Positions 33,601-45,848 of a stretch of 64,000 nt of DNA are shown here, one piece after another. Numbering within the stretch: the first letter of the stretch is position 1; the number at the start of each line of letters is the position of its first letter. Location of the stretch: assembly GCA_943737045.1 (NCBI GenBank), contig CALSFV010000390.1, forward strand, positions 174,645 to 238,644, given 5' to 3'. Origin of the DNA: Parapristionchus giblindavisi. Lineage: Eukaryota > Nematoda > Chromadorea > Rhabditida > Diplogasteridae. The notes under the pieces are model-generated. The model made no database searches. It was given only the letters and a program-made list of their open reading frames with translations, and had not been told where the DNA came from. The translations under genes and the position numbers were made by a program.

Positions 33601-36600
33601 AAAGCCTTGTATTTAAGGGTTTGGAGTACATGAGCTAGGCTTTTTTTCTGAGAGTGGTGAATTTTGATCACCCCATATTCAAATATACGATACTTCTATT
33701 CATACCGAAGATCGGATTAAACACAGTGTAAGACAATGATAATATTCACCGTGGTGTAATGCCCATGAATCATATTGATTATTGACAATTGGGAATGGTC
33801 GATCGGGCCATGCGCACAACCTATACACAACTAATCCGGTCATACCGATGGGAGATTAGCGGGAAAACTCGTGGTTTTGGCGATGGTTAATACGGAGAGA
33901 GGATGACTGAGAGTAAATCAAGTATAAATCATCTTTGGGCGTACCCACGGGTTCGGGGTCGATGGTGAGCGAGAAGCTACATTAATCCAGGGCGTATTAA
34001 AGTTGCGAAAACAAAAGATTATCAGAAACAACTCTCTGCTCTTTCTCTTTTTCCATTCTTTTCGGGACTTTTGAAGTACATGAACAGCATGATTTGAAAA
34101 GAGATTTGTCTGATATTGTAAAAAAGTACAGGGAACTGGAAAAGTATACGATAAATCATGCATAGATTCAATGTGCTAACTAGTCATGAATTCCCGGAAT
34201 CGACGCGTTCATATACATACTACCAGTCCAAGCATTTAGCAATCGTGTAAAAACTTTACCGCGAACGAAACAGTAAATCGATAAATGTCAGAATATGAAC
34301 TTCAAACCTGTAACAATGAATGAAGAGTCTTTGTTGATATGACCTTTGTCTTCTTTCTCTTCGAACTCCACTGTCGCCATTTTGAAGAAATCGTATCCAT
34401 ACAATCACTAATAATTTATTTTTAAATTTAATTAATTAAGCATGATCATGATGAATTGCAAACATTATAATCAAGTTGACGGCGAGGGAACGCTCAAAAC
34501 AAAGGATTTTTTTCAGTTCGACCACTCTCAGTTATGTTTCACTAACTATACAATAACAGAGAAGATTGATAAGGCTTCAGTGTTGTGGAACTGATGCATT
34601 CAAAAATATATTGTATAGTTAGTGAATGAAAAACAAATAATGATAGACAAAAGCGGCGACAATGATTGAAACTAACGAAACTATTGCACTGTTCTACTTT
34701 TCCTCCCTCTCTCTTCCTCTCTCGCTCCCTCTCTCTCCCGCTGTCTTCCCCTCCCTCTCCCTCCCTATCTCTCCCTCTTTCTCTCTCTCCCTCTCTCTAA
34801 CTCTCCCTCTCCCCCTGTCTCTCTGCCTCTTCCCCCTCTCTCTGCCTCTCTCTTTTCCTCTTTCTCATCTAATCTCTTTCTCTTTCCGATACTGTTCGTA
34901 TTTCTCTATTTCTCTGGTACTCTCTCACTTTTCCATTCTCTCTCAATCATTCACTGCGAACTATCGCAGATTGATTAACAGGACGATCTTTTCATTGACG
35001 ATTAATCTATTTCACTCAGGAAAAGCTCATCGACGATATCTTTAAATATAGCAATACAACTAAACGTTAAATCTACTGGCTTCAGTTGAAACTATAAAAA
35101 AAAAAACAAAGAACGCTTTTTTTCGGCTTAAAATTGCTGAGTTCAAAATCAAAGCAGAGCAGAATAAGTATATCAACTGTAGTCCTTTTGCTGAGATAAA
35201 ACGTGTACAAGTCTAGCGAAAGCGCTACCATAGATAGATTTTGGAACCATAATCGAGACAAATCCATGGTAACTAGTCACGGAGAACTGGTGGAAGTGAG
35301 GACTGATGCTTATGATTTTGTTCCTCTTCAGTATGAATTATGAAGATTTGATCTCATTGCTCTCATAGTCCACCATCTTTACACAGAAATTATCAAAGAA
35401 TGCTTGAAATTCGTCATTGATCGGATTAACTTTTATGACGAGACATTGAGTGGGGGAAGAGAGTACAGACAATATGACAAAGAGCGAGAGAGCATACGAA
35501 AATGAGAGAGTCAGAGAAGAACAAGAGAGTATATGAAATCGAGAGAGTACAGGTTGTTTATAAAAATGAATTCCAGGATACAATGAGCTTATGATTCAAC
35601 TGATTAGTGATAATCTGATAAATTTCGCATGTAAATACGTAGTGTAAAAGGACGATTCACGATTTTGATTATTTTACAGTACAGGAGCCGCTCATGTGTT
35701 TGATTCTATATCCATATATGATCCCAGTATATTCTATACTACATCATCCCACTGCTATGCATGTGGGATGATTTAGCATAGATCAGGCATGTAATCAATA
35801 CCTGACGATGACAACTTTGCCCATTTTTCCAATTTGCCGGCATTTCCTAACCTGTTCTACACCCCCCAAAATGAGAAATGCAATCAAGGCGACATTTCCC
35901 ACAATACATCATGCAAGAAAAAAACAGCCACTGTGGAAAAATGAATAATTCAACGTTTTCTAACCTGCACCAACTGTCCCATGACATGACGATATCCCCG
36001 ATCGTCTGAACAACACTTTGTCTCCTTTTCCTTGTGATCTACCGATCGACTTCGTTTCTTCGACGCTGCCATCTTCTCAGCGGCTAACTTGATTCGAGTG
36101 TCCTTAAATCGATCAATAATCGCAAAATCTATATTTATTATCAGGAATTCGGTATGAAAATTTAGCGAGAATTGGAATTGGCTTGATTCATTCGCATTGA
36201 TAAATGAAAAACATTGGTCAATTCATGCAAAACGTTACGCTACGAAAACGGAGGAAAGGTAAGAATATGGGAAGATATCGGAACGGAAAATTAATAATCA
36301 TTACATCTTTAGTATCGGCACTTCCATTGGTCTTCCTCTTCAATCTCGGAGATTCTCTCGGAGTTGTTCTTGGCGTGGGAAAGGGAAAACACCGAATGAT
36401 CTGAATATTGATTGAATTTAAAAAAAAACGATAATTTAAATTTTATATCATTTCCATTACTAGCAACAGTAAACAAATGATAATTTCAATCCCAAACTTC
36501 CTGTATTTAGACAAATTATATAAACGTGATGTAAACGTGATAGTACAAGGGTATGACGCGGAAAGCAGAAGAGCAAACGAATCTGCTCCATTCATAACTT

Positions 36601-39600
36601 TCGCGTTGTGCTTACACGAAAACGTCATACTACAGACAAATGGGATTGTGCATTGTTCAAAACACCAGACCCGGATGGAATAAAAGGAATACGAAAACAA
36701 TTTTTACAATTTAATTCTATTTTATCAAGTACAGAACCAAATGGAACTAAAACAATATGATAAATAAACTTTATCTGCTTACAGTTCGAGAACAGAAAGG
36801 ATTAAATCCCTCCCCATTTTCACATTACGTCTCTCTGCTCAACATTCACTCTCTCGCTTTCTTTGTCTATGATAGAGCATTGCCAGAGCGGGAAGTAAAA
36901 TTAGCCAAGGGCCTTATTTGTATTATGGCATGTATACCTGCAGGAGTCGTTCATTCGACGATTGTGCCAATGGAGGTCCATCATTCTCTGATTCAGATGT
37001 TGGAGTAGGTAATTCCATACATCGTGAAGTCGATCTCTTCACTTCCAATCTTCAAAAATCGATAATGAAAAGACAAAATACAGTAGTACTTTGAATTCGT
37101 CGTCTATATCGATCGATCGATTAGCTACCGTAACCCTGTATCCTACCGTGCCACGAGATTATCATAACGATGTATGACAAGATCCGCCATGCGCTTGAGC
37201 TCTTGCTTGGACATCATGGTTCTTTATGATTTAAATAATTATTTTGATAATTATTATGATCGATAAATGATCGCTTCGTAAGCAATTGAATAACACGAAT
37301 AAAAATTCAGACGAATCTAATGCCGGATTATGAGAAGTGGACGTGATTTTAAAAGTGAAAAAGATAAAAAAACTTTACAGGGTCTCAACTATTTGAGAAT
37401 GTTTTCGCATTGGATAATATGCGCCAAGGAAAAGGAATGGATACAGATGGAGAGTATAGGACTGAGACGAATGGATGAAGATTTATAACATCTTGAATGA
37501 AACCTTTTTTTTCTGACGCACTGCAAACGCGCAAAGCCCTTGCGAAAGGTTCCCAGAGGGCTTCCTGATCGCGCGTAAAAGGACTCGTGCCACTTTGGCT
37601 TAAGATTGGTTCAAATCCGTGTCGCGTCAGAACTTATAAAACATTATTTGGCATTGATCTTTACCAAATCGGACAAATAACTATTAAATATTGCCTGATC
37701 CAGAACTAAAATAGAGCGAACTGTACGGAAAGGTAGTAGTGAATTTGTTATGACACAGTGGAAGGGTTGACTCTTTTACTCCCTCACTTGCTATCTATGT
37801 TATAGATCGTGTCATCAAAGGAGGGGAAAAGACGCAAAACAAAAGATCAGGCGTCCCGGAATGAGAATGTTTTCGTAGTTTCAATCTGTCCCGGGTCGAG
37901 TCAAACAATAGTGTCAACTGAGTCACAACCCACTACCAGATTTTTGTACACAACGGAAATTTATGTCACGATTTATCATCACTAATATGGAATGATTCAG
38001 ATCGATATATTCATTTATGACTAGTTTAATCGTAAATTTTGTGAAATTTTCAGAATTTACCCATAGATTTCACACTATAAAAGGATATTGTAATCTGGGA
38101 TTCGTAAACCGCTTCTTTTGATATTCGTAAAAAAAATTCTTCTCGTTTTATTGAAATACTTGTTCACGTGCATTTCGTATGTAGATTGGTACAAGAAGAC
38201 CATGAACTAATTTCCCCACTTTTTAGAAGATAAAACTGTGGGTGAGTTCCACTTTTCGCATAGTTAAATCGAGAGGAACCTCTGTGATTAGGAAATATAG
38301 TTAGAAATAAAGTGTTCCGCTTTGACAAGGGTTCCGCTTCTTTTGAGACTGACTGTAACCATTCCATAGCAACTATGCTAAACTCGCCATGATCAAACAG
38401 ATTTGATATCTGAGAACTTATAGGGAGTTGTTCAAAATGATAATTTGCATACGATCATAACATAAATTCTTCAAAAGTATAAAACAACCTTGTAGTTGAA
38501 AGTTTCAGTTTTTGAATTTAAAGGTGGTGTCCGGGGAATATTTTCGTGAACAAACTGTGAAGACAGAAAGATAGCAAAAGTTATTCCGCATACCATACAT
38601 AAATTAGTTTATGCTAATTTAGCTTATTGATCGCTAGTATCGTGAATGAATCATGCTTGATGTACAGGCAAAGGCGCGAATTTTTGAAAATAAGAAAGTT
38701 CGGCAATAGGTTTCGAACCCGCAACGTTGCGCTTACTAGACAGCGCCTTTACCATTACACCAAGGGATCCACGAATGGAAGTTCTTATTTCTTGCATATC
38801 ATTTCGCCCTTGAATAGCCGATATGTTATATATTTGCATAGACATTCGAGGGCCTCCATCTTTAATGGGAGCTCATTTGAAATGTCAACGAATCCAATAT
38901 TTATATTATCAATGACTTTGGTAATGCAAATATTGATTTTGATAATATCAATAATATTACCAAAATCTCATAACTTGGGAAAATCATTACAAAACATTTC
39001 GCTTTCTTCACGGCATTTTCTACGGTCTTTCATTCCATAAGATTCTATTGCTCCACTATCACTATGTAAGAAATAGTGTATGAAATGGATAGACTATTGA
39101 CAGTGGGTCGTCCGACCTTCAAATGTCCTGCATCTGCAGATATCATGTGTTTTTGTTCTAAAATAGGAGCAGGTCACCACCCTCGCGAAGTATTTTACAG
39201 TAAATAATCGGCAGAAGATCAAAACATTTGCAAAACACAGATCATTCTTGATCTGATTGACTTGTTATTCTGTCTAGTGTACGATAGAGCGAATAGTTAT
39301 GTGACTAGGAGAATGAGTCGAATGTGATCTACAGTAGGAAGAACACGAGACACTGAGGATTTGTAGCATACAGTATTGTATGTATACTACAGATCCTAGT
39401 AGGAGGAAAAGTGGACACAGCGCTGTATCTGTAGAATATTTTGAGATACTGCTCTTCGGAAATTTTAATTCGTCTGATTCATATAGATTTTATCATTCAA
39501 AAAAAATTTTTTAAGGCTATTATTTTTTATAATTAAATTGTTTACATTTTCAAAAACACGCTTATTTTATTTCTGCTACAAAAATTGATAAATTCATCTA

Positions 39601-39788
39601 CAGTACCTCAATTTACTCGGTTTCGTGGGCGGTGCATACGAATCGTCTTCTTCTATCCGACTATTGCTGCAAATATTCAAATTTCAGATTTCCTGGCAAG
39701 GATTTGGGCGCAAAATTCAAATAAACCTTTTCGTGCTCCAACACCCTATCGATGATGTCCTCCTCTCGCGACTACTGACCGCACCCAT
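24696..39788 (-). CDS. lfe-2: Inositol-1,4,5-trisphosphate 3-kinase (LFE-2 type)
   Basis: Phosphorylates IP3 to IP4, ending IP3-driven calcium release; in C. elegans LFE-2 acts downstream of LET-23 EGFR signalling in ovulation. Model (minus): 39727-39788, 39607-39666, 37147-37221, 36305-36368, 35965-36102, 28699-28801, 28335-28420, 28198-28261, 28049-28123, 27719-27824, 26058-26151, 25517-25608, 25328-25412, 25045-25124, 24823-24916, 24696-24764 (TAA). All phases agree, giving 448 codons. Catalytic domain from about residue 150: WIQLSGHEG; then P-x5-MDIKIG (the PxxxDxKxG signature, near 232-243) followed by TRTFLE; KLRYMQFRE...LGFRIE; VVGSSLL (near 369) and MIDFAKAV (near 387), the SSLL and IDF motifs; and GYLTGIDSLIEIL at the end. 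The N-terminus starts MGAVSS, a possible myristoylation site. The first exon follows TTTCAG, which suits trans-splicing. The catalytic exons are certain; the N-terminal exon set is inferred and isoforms are likely. Confidence 0.88.
25815..26023. mobile_element. MITE of about 0.2 kb in an lfe-2 intron
   Basis: The ends read AACATAGGTGGGC at the left and GCCCACCTATG at the right, with TTTCAA on both sides, possibly a target duplication. It lies between exons 25517-25608 and 26058-26151 of the kinase domain. It contains a C run near 25989. Confidence 0.55.
26700..26890. repeat. Degenerate GAGAG/ACAGA tandem tract
   Basis: Two to three imperfect copies of a unit of about 48 bp (GAGAGTGTACAGATGTGAGA and neighbours). 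Short ORFs across it follow the repeat and are not taken as genes. Confidence 0.5.
28699..28801 (-). CDS. lfe-2: First shared catalytic exon of lfe-2, with two possible acceptors
   Basis: Encodes the start of the kinase domain, ending KKWIQLSGHE, a sequence typical of IP3 3-kinases. The exon is open to an acceptor at 28802-28803 (TTGAAG, phase 0), and again to an acceptor at 28774-28775 (ATAACAG, needing one carried base). The upstream candidate first exons fall into two phase classes that fit one or the other, so both may be used. Confidence 0.6.
29829..30026 (-). CDS. lfe-2: Candidate alternative first exon of lfe-2 (66 codons)
   Basis: Starts with ATG at 30024-30026 and is open for 66 codons to a GTGAGC donor at phase 0, which joins exon 28699-28801 in frame (…SCCDE then VSVET…). 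The product is basic, with a phosphosite-like RAEKY...SLEDDSP stretch. It is the nearest long open stretch upstream of the catalytic exons and would give a shorter isoform. Confidence 0.6.
30382..30438 (-). CDS. lfe-2: Candidate short alternative first exon of lfe-2 (19 codons)
   Basis: ATG at 30436-30438 and 19 open codons (MSSYIAMYYRFPRIWHRFK) ending at a GTACGT donor in phase 0, compatible with exon 28699-28801. The aromatic and basic composition is unlike the other N-termini. Support is only phase and splice signal. Confidence 0.35.
30470..34300. other. Long lfe-2 intron region without convincing exons
   Basis: AT-rich, with GA-rich tracts (32380-32460), one member of the 115-bp MITE family (about 33009-33137) and a hairpin at 33548. 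I tested the longer ORFs; they lack donor/acceptor context or coincide with repeats. Confidence 0.45.
33548..33631. repeat. Hairpin of about 84 bp
   Basis: ATGTACCCCAAAACCC at the left pairs with GGGTTTGGAGTACAT at the right, and CTTAAATACAAGG with CCTTGTATTTAAG, around a 28-base loop. A small palindromic MITE in the lfe-2 intron region. Confidence 0.6.
34308..34380 (-). CDS. lfe-2: Candidate alternative first exon of lfe-2 (24 codons)
   Basis: ATG at 34378-34380, an acidic start (MATVEFEEKEDKGH), then GTTACAG and a GTTTGA donor with one base carried. That phase fits only the inner acceptor at 28774 of the first catalytic exon, giving …FIVT then ALPKES…. It would be a third N-terminus. Confidence 0.5.
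34538..34626. repeat. Inverted repeat CACTAACTATACAATA, about 89 bp
   Basis: CACTAACTATACAATA near 34540 and TATTGTATAGTTAGTG near 34610 are exact complements with about 55 bp between them. A small MITE-like element. Confidence 0.55.
34690..34870. repeat. CT-rich low-complexity tract
   Basis: About 180 bp made almost only of CTCTC and CCCTCT words on the plus strand; the Leu/Pro/Ser-rich ORF over it is an artefact of the repeat. Confidence 0.7.
37513..37633. repeat. Short element with CTGACGC inverted ends and a B-box-like motif
   Basis: CTGACGC near the left end and GCGTCAG near the right end are exact complements. GGTTCAAATCC, a B-box consensus, lies near 37608-37618. No A box stands at the expected place, so it is not a normal tRNA. 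It may be a tRNA-derived short element in the lfe-2 5' intron. Confidence 0.35.
38700..38772 (-). other. tRNA pseudogene or tRNA-derived element
   Basis: On the minus strand: TTGGTGTAATGGTAAAGG (A box and D-arm), GCGCT/AGCGC (anticodon-stem-like, with an 8-base loop), then GGGTTCGAAACC (B box). The T stem (GCGGG/CCTAT) and acceptor stem do not pair well. Flanking sequence (about 38560-38700) recurs, diverged, at 56880-57060, which suggests a dispersed family. Confidence 0.5.
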
Positions 39789-42700
39789 AGGATCCTGAAA
39801 TTTAATAAATTGACTGGCTAAATCTTTTAAAAATTTTCTAAATACCATCTTTCAAAGTTTCTAAGATTCTAACATTCTACTACATACACTACTAATAATA
39901 ATAATTGGTAAATTGAAAATGTGATAATTATATTGTAGATCAAATACATATTATTCGTGGATTTTTTGTTCACAACGGGGAAAGGAGAGAGGCGGATATA
40001 ACGTCAACGAATAGGAAATAATATACATGTATAGATTGATAAAAAGAGAGGAGAAAGGGGCGAATCATTTGGAATGATCCATTTGAAATGATTGAATCAA
40101 TGAAATATAAGCTATAATAAAAGAGGAGATAGAACTATGAAAATGGAGAAATAGAGGAAGATTCAAATTGAGAGAGAATAAAGAGAACGATGTTGTACGA
40201 TACAAATGATTAGAGGAAAAGAGAATGTAGATACTAGGCAAAAAAGACTATCGCTTTATAAGTCTACAATTAATTATTGCGGATTTAGGGTTCTAGAAAG
40301 GGGAGGCTGTCGAGTCAGCTTTACGAGATGGTAATATGTAGCATGAATAGAATCAGTTTTCAGTTTTGTAAGATCGACGATAGTAGCACCACAATAAACG
40401 ATATATACATAAAATATACATAAAATTAAAACTGAAGCGGTTTCTCTGAAATTGTTTATGACCACTGATGCTCTACAGCTTGTTCCACTTACGGAGGATG
40501 GGAAATTGTTGAGAAGATCATGAAACGTCAAGAGTTCAACTAAGTTATTAATTAAAACTATACAAATATAAGTTATGCACTTTAATATAAAAGACTAGAA
40601 AATGTTAATGTGCTTCATAGTGTTTCGACCGCTACGTCTAGACACCATAAAGCGTTGCCTTGGGTAGACAGACTGTCTAGAGACTTTATAAAGCCAGATT
40701 GTTGATATGATAGTGTAAAAATGTCGATGGAATGCTATCTCGTGATCGGAAACTAGAATGTCTAATTGAGAGACTGGAGGCTAAGGTTGGTGCGCACCCT
40801 TTAAAGGGTCCATTGATAAAGAAAATGATGAATGATAAAAGTTGGTCTATTGCTCCCAACTGTCTGTAAGTGTCGTTACTCATTCCCGTTCTCATTTCAT
40901 AGATTGAACCAGTTTTGAGTGAAATAAAAAGAGTGAAAGGGTTCGAGTGAATTTGAAAAGAGTTCAAGTGAGAATAGTTCAGATCGACAACAACTTTAGA
41001 ATTGATCAGAAAGTTCGGTTTGAGAAAGGGATTAGAGGTACATATTTCATTAAAGCGTCAGCGTAGAAAAGGTCAAAGGTAAAGGTAAATCCCGTTCAAG
41101 AAATCCTGCTGTGGATCACAGCTAGGACAGTGGTAATTCGTCAGCGTCAAGGAAAAATATTCATAAAAACCCAAAGAAGGCATGCATTCAAAGTAAGAAT
41201 AAATAAAATAGCATTCAGTCGAAGCACTAGTCTGTGCAACAAAATACAAGAATTAAACAACAATTCACATGATAAATCACTTCCTTTCTCACTGAATCAC
41301 TATCGCGGAAGAGACCAATTAAATTGTCTTTGAAAATCACTAGAATTAGTACTTTTGATTGCCAAACTAAAGCGTATTCTGATCTAAAAATAAAAGGAAT
41401 TTATTTTTAGAATTAATTTTTACTTGGATTTGGTATGAAATTTACGAATGGTTTGTAAATGTTCATGTTCAGTAGTTTCCGTCCAATTCTCTCTTACACA
41501 CCATCAGATATGGTACATTGAACTTGTACTCTCCTCGATCTGCATGCTCTCTCGCCATGTCTCTGACCACTCTCTCACTTCCACATACTCTTTCGCCCTT
41601 CAGAACGTCACTCTAACTGTCTCGTGTCTCTAGAATTCCAATGATCTCTAGTGAACTGGTGATTTCTCTTTCTTTATGTCAACGAATAAATTTGAGCTAC
41701 CGTCGAATGTTATGGGTTTCGATGGAATATTACAAGACTTGTTTTGTATACACTTGATTTGTTTCTCAAAATATATTTCTCTCAAGCCTCATGATATGAA
41801 AGTATTAACAGACTATTTCACTAGAGAATTAATGTCATAGTTGAAACTTATGTTGTGTTCGAAAGTTACGAACAGTGAAGAAACGAAATGAAAAAGTGGT
41901 AGAGAGCGTTTAAAACGAGGTGTGCTATTTCTTTTTTTCTGACCTTTCAACAGAACAGTATACATTTTAAAGGGGCGAAATTAATAGTATTGAAAACTCT
42001 GGTAAATTGTCCTAAAGGGTCACGCTATATGAAGGCCATATCTCTGGTGTTCGCTATGAAAATTCGCATCAATTTACCAGAGAATGAACACAGCTATGAA
42101 AATGACTAAGGAAATTGTCTAATCTCCCTATTCCATCATACTGTCAGGTCGAATTAAAATTAATATAGTACAACTTGAACGAATCCACATGGCTGAATTT
42201 CATTTGAAAAAGAACATCCAGACACTAAGGAAGGAAATAAAGTAAATAATAATAAAAAAAAACGACGGAAAGTGTACCATAGGAAATGTGTGACAATAAG
42301 AAATATTTAACGGAAGTGAAAATAAATCTTCTTTTTCTTATTTCGAAGCAAAAAAAATATGAATGATTGAGAATGGCATGTCTTTGAATCGGCAGCAACG
42401 CGGCCAGATAAGAAGGAGAGAGGAAAAAGGAGAGGGAGAGAAAAGAGAGAGGGAGATAGGGGAGAGGGAGAGAGAGGAAAAGGGAGCGAAGGGAGTCAGC
42501 AATCATAAATGGTATGGATTGATAACCTGTTTCTGTCCCATGTATTTTGAGTCATTTCTAGTGATAAACTACAGTGAGCAACCAAAAAACGAGAAAAGTT
42601 TCGGCTAGCAATAAGGGTCTAAAAATGATTCAAATGGACGTGGTTTTTAAAGTGTAGAAAAAGACATTTTGTATAATATAACAATTTTAAGTATCAGTTG

Positions 42701-45444
42701 ATTATCTCTAAATCTTAGGAACGGTCGAAAGTGGAATGAGAGAAATGGAGATAGTAGACAGAGAATGATCGGAAGTAGAACAAAATGAAAACACGAAAGT
42801 TGTGTAGTTTGATGATGCGTCCATTATACGTCTACCACAAAAAGGAACGAGGGAATACCTTATAATAGATGGAATAATATGAACAACAAGAGTAGCATTA
42901 CACTGCATCCAACAAGATCAGATCAGATGTAAGATCAGCAACAAAGGTTATATATTAACAAATAAACAGGAATTTTATTCAAACACTTTGATCTTAATGT
43001 TAGCAATTAGGCAGGGAAGCGATTTCGCTAACTAGCTAACTCTAAAGCTGTGTCAAACTCTGTGGCCATGCGCGATAACTTGAATTTAACAAAAGAAATT
43101 ACAATAACATAACTCGCGGGGATCGTTATGTCAATGACGCCAACAAAGTCCGTGGCATTATCCATCGAGCTTTACACAACACTATCACATGTAAAACGAT
43201 CAAAAAGTGTATAGTTGCTCTTGACAACTTTAGATCAATAAATACCATTGACTCTTCCAGGAGCAACATAGATGACTATAAATGATAAGAATAAATAAGA
43301 ATTGAATAGTGGCGATTCAGTGATAAATTGTCTGATTACCAATCTAACTGATAAAGATATTAAGCAAGCGGTCAAAGAATAATTTCATTTCCGACTTCCC
43401 GAAATGATTATCGATTGATTCATATTCATTTCGGTATCGAAAAAGGCTTCCTGTATCTGTAAGAGATCGCGACCAGAACGGAGAGGATCTGTTCTGCCTT
43501 CCGCTCTGGCAACACTCTCTCTCAAACAAAGAAGACGAGAGAGCATTACCAGAGGGGAGAGTTTCAAATTGACTCGGATTGTGACTTTAAAGCTCCTACA
43601 TGATTCACAAATGCACTCATTATCTGCAAGGGTCCAGAATCTTCTTTTTACAATCGGTCGATTCATTATAGTTTATAGCTCATAACTAGTGGCAAGAGCG
43701 ACAGGCTACTGCTACAAATTGATAAGAGCCACTTACTGATTGGTGTAATGATAATTAAGTGAGATAAGAGGATTACGCAATCAACGAATCAGAAAAACTA
43801 CGAAGATCAATTATTATAGTAATGAAAACTGTAAGACCACCGAATCACCGATCAAAAAATACAAGTAATTATGGGTAGGTCGTGAAACTTATTGTAGCTT
43901 CGTTGTTTCCGTCCCAAAAAAGCGTCTTCTACATCCCTGTATTGAGAGATAATAACGAAATAGTCTATGATATGAAGAGCCAACTTACAAGGGAATGGTA
44001 AAAAATTACTGTGAAGGTATGATTAGTGGCATATACAATTCGAATGATTAGAAAGTCGTTGAGAAAAGTAGCCAAATGTTCGGGAATATAGCACTCGTCA
44101 CTGGTCTATCCATTTCACACATTAGAGAATTCTAACCACCTAGAAGCCGAAACACCAAAAGAACCAAATAACATACATTTCAATCCCAATCTACGGTACA
44201 TGCATTTTGAGGTTTGCGCATTTTCATAAATAAGGAAAGCGAAGAGAACGTTGGCATATGTTTTACTCAATTTGAAGGCGCACCCAAGATAATTTTACAC
44301 TTCGCATTGGAAATACTCTCACGTAGAGAAATAAAGCGAGAGAATGTGACCAGAGCGAGAGTTTGAAATTAGCTCGCGGTGTCATTTTAAGGAAGAATGA
44401 CGATGAAAAATCTGCATAACTTTGAACGTGATTAGTCAGACTGTCGGCAGAGATCAAAGAAGTTTACAGTTTAAGATAATTTAAACAGTTTAGAAATAGA
44501 AAGAAACGGATCGATAGAGAGTTTCAAGCGCGAAAAATGTTGTTTGGTAGGATAGATATGGATCAGTTTGAGTGGAAAAAAAGGAATGGGAGAAGAGATA
44601 TAGAGAGAGGGAAAGAAGGAGAGAGAGGAAGAGGAAGAGGGAGAGAGAAAGAGGGAAACAGAGAAAATGACATGAAAATGACATAGACACCGCCGGTACT
44701 ATGAAGATAGAATGGAATAGTGTAGAGAAAGGGGTAGAGGTAGAGGTAGAAACGGAGGCAAGAGGTAGAGGTAGAGATTGAGTCGAAAAAGATCTAGATT
44801 GTAGATAACTGTGAGGGAGTCAGTGAGATAAGAGAGAGGGTGGAGATGGAAAAAAGAGAAGGTTAGATGCATATCACACATACTTCCCTATTTAGCATTA
44901 CTAAATACAGTTAACACGGTTTACATTAGGTTCAGATCAAATAAAATCGACAGGAACACTGGATGTGAAAAGAGAAATAAAAGGGTAGATAACTAATTTG
45001 AATTTGATCAATTTGTTTAATATTAAAATATCCTAATCATTAATAGCTTGATAGCTATCGTGCTACCTGTAGCCTGATAGCGTGATAGCTTGATCATTAA
45101 AATTGTTAGTGTATTCGTACGTTGCTGATATCGTTTTCATAACATAAATTCTGATTAGATTTCATGAATAATTGTATTGACTACTTACTACGAAATAAAG
45201 ATAAAGACAGAAAGTCCCGTATCGATAAAATTGTACCATACTCAGTAAATATTTGAAAGGGTGTGGCGAAAGAAGAGAATTATAAAAAATATAAAAAAAC
45301 TTGTAATGATCCTTTGAAAAACAACTAACCGTCACATATATAACGACATCCGTCTTTCCCGGTTCACTAGTCTGACGATCGTACGAACGACTGTTAAACC
45401 TGATCAAAGATCAAAGATCAAAGATCAATGTCCAAAGATCAAAC
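39789..45444. other. Intergenic or intronic stretch with repeats only
   Basis: Contains GA tracts (42410-42490, 44580-44660, 44700-44860), MITE-family members near 43485-43592 and 44275-44395, and a short segment at 41060-41140 repeated at 51880-51955. I see no exon with family support. Confidence 0.45.
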
Positions 45445-45848
45445 CGTTGATGGATAAGCTTGGTGAAACTGGGCCATCGTGAGCCATCTTCGGAGTTCTT
45501 CACACGATGAACGACGTTCTCGGATTCGGATTTGACTCGACGTCTGAGATTGACAAAATTATCCAGACCATTATTATGACAGCCTGTCATATTGTTATAT
45601 CAGATCATAATCATTTGAATTTTATCTCTGAATGACGTCATTAGAATTTTTATACGCTATCTAGTATCATTTCCGAAAGCATTAATAATATTTGAATTTA
45701 CAAAAAACCCATAGCAGCATCAGTAGAAGTGAGGTTCTCATTATATAATTTTTATTTTCTGTTTTAAAATTGACGAAATGTAATACCTGGTTGATTTGGT
45801 GGGTTTCACGTATTCTTCAGTGATTTCATCTTCATTCGCTTGAGACAT
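45445..45848 (-). CDS. lfe-2: Distal alternative first exons of lfe-2
   Basis: Exon 45787-45848 starts MSQANEDEITEEY and ends at a donor with two bases carried. Exon 45445-45543 follows (acceptor AATCTCAG) and ends with CG carried. That phase joins exon 37147-37221 (or 39607-39666) in frame. The first exon ends YVKPTKSTR, resembling the end of exon 39607-39666 (YAPPTKPSKLR), as if the two alternative starts share an ancestral exon. The encoded stretch is basic and hydrophilic. Assigned to lfe-2 by phase and resemblance only. Confidence 0.5.

Noticed and set aside
34662..35045. 127-codon Leu/Pro/Ser ORF
   Set aside because: It follows a CT-rich tract and has no splice or family support.
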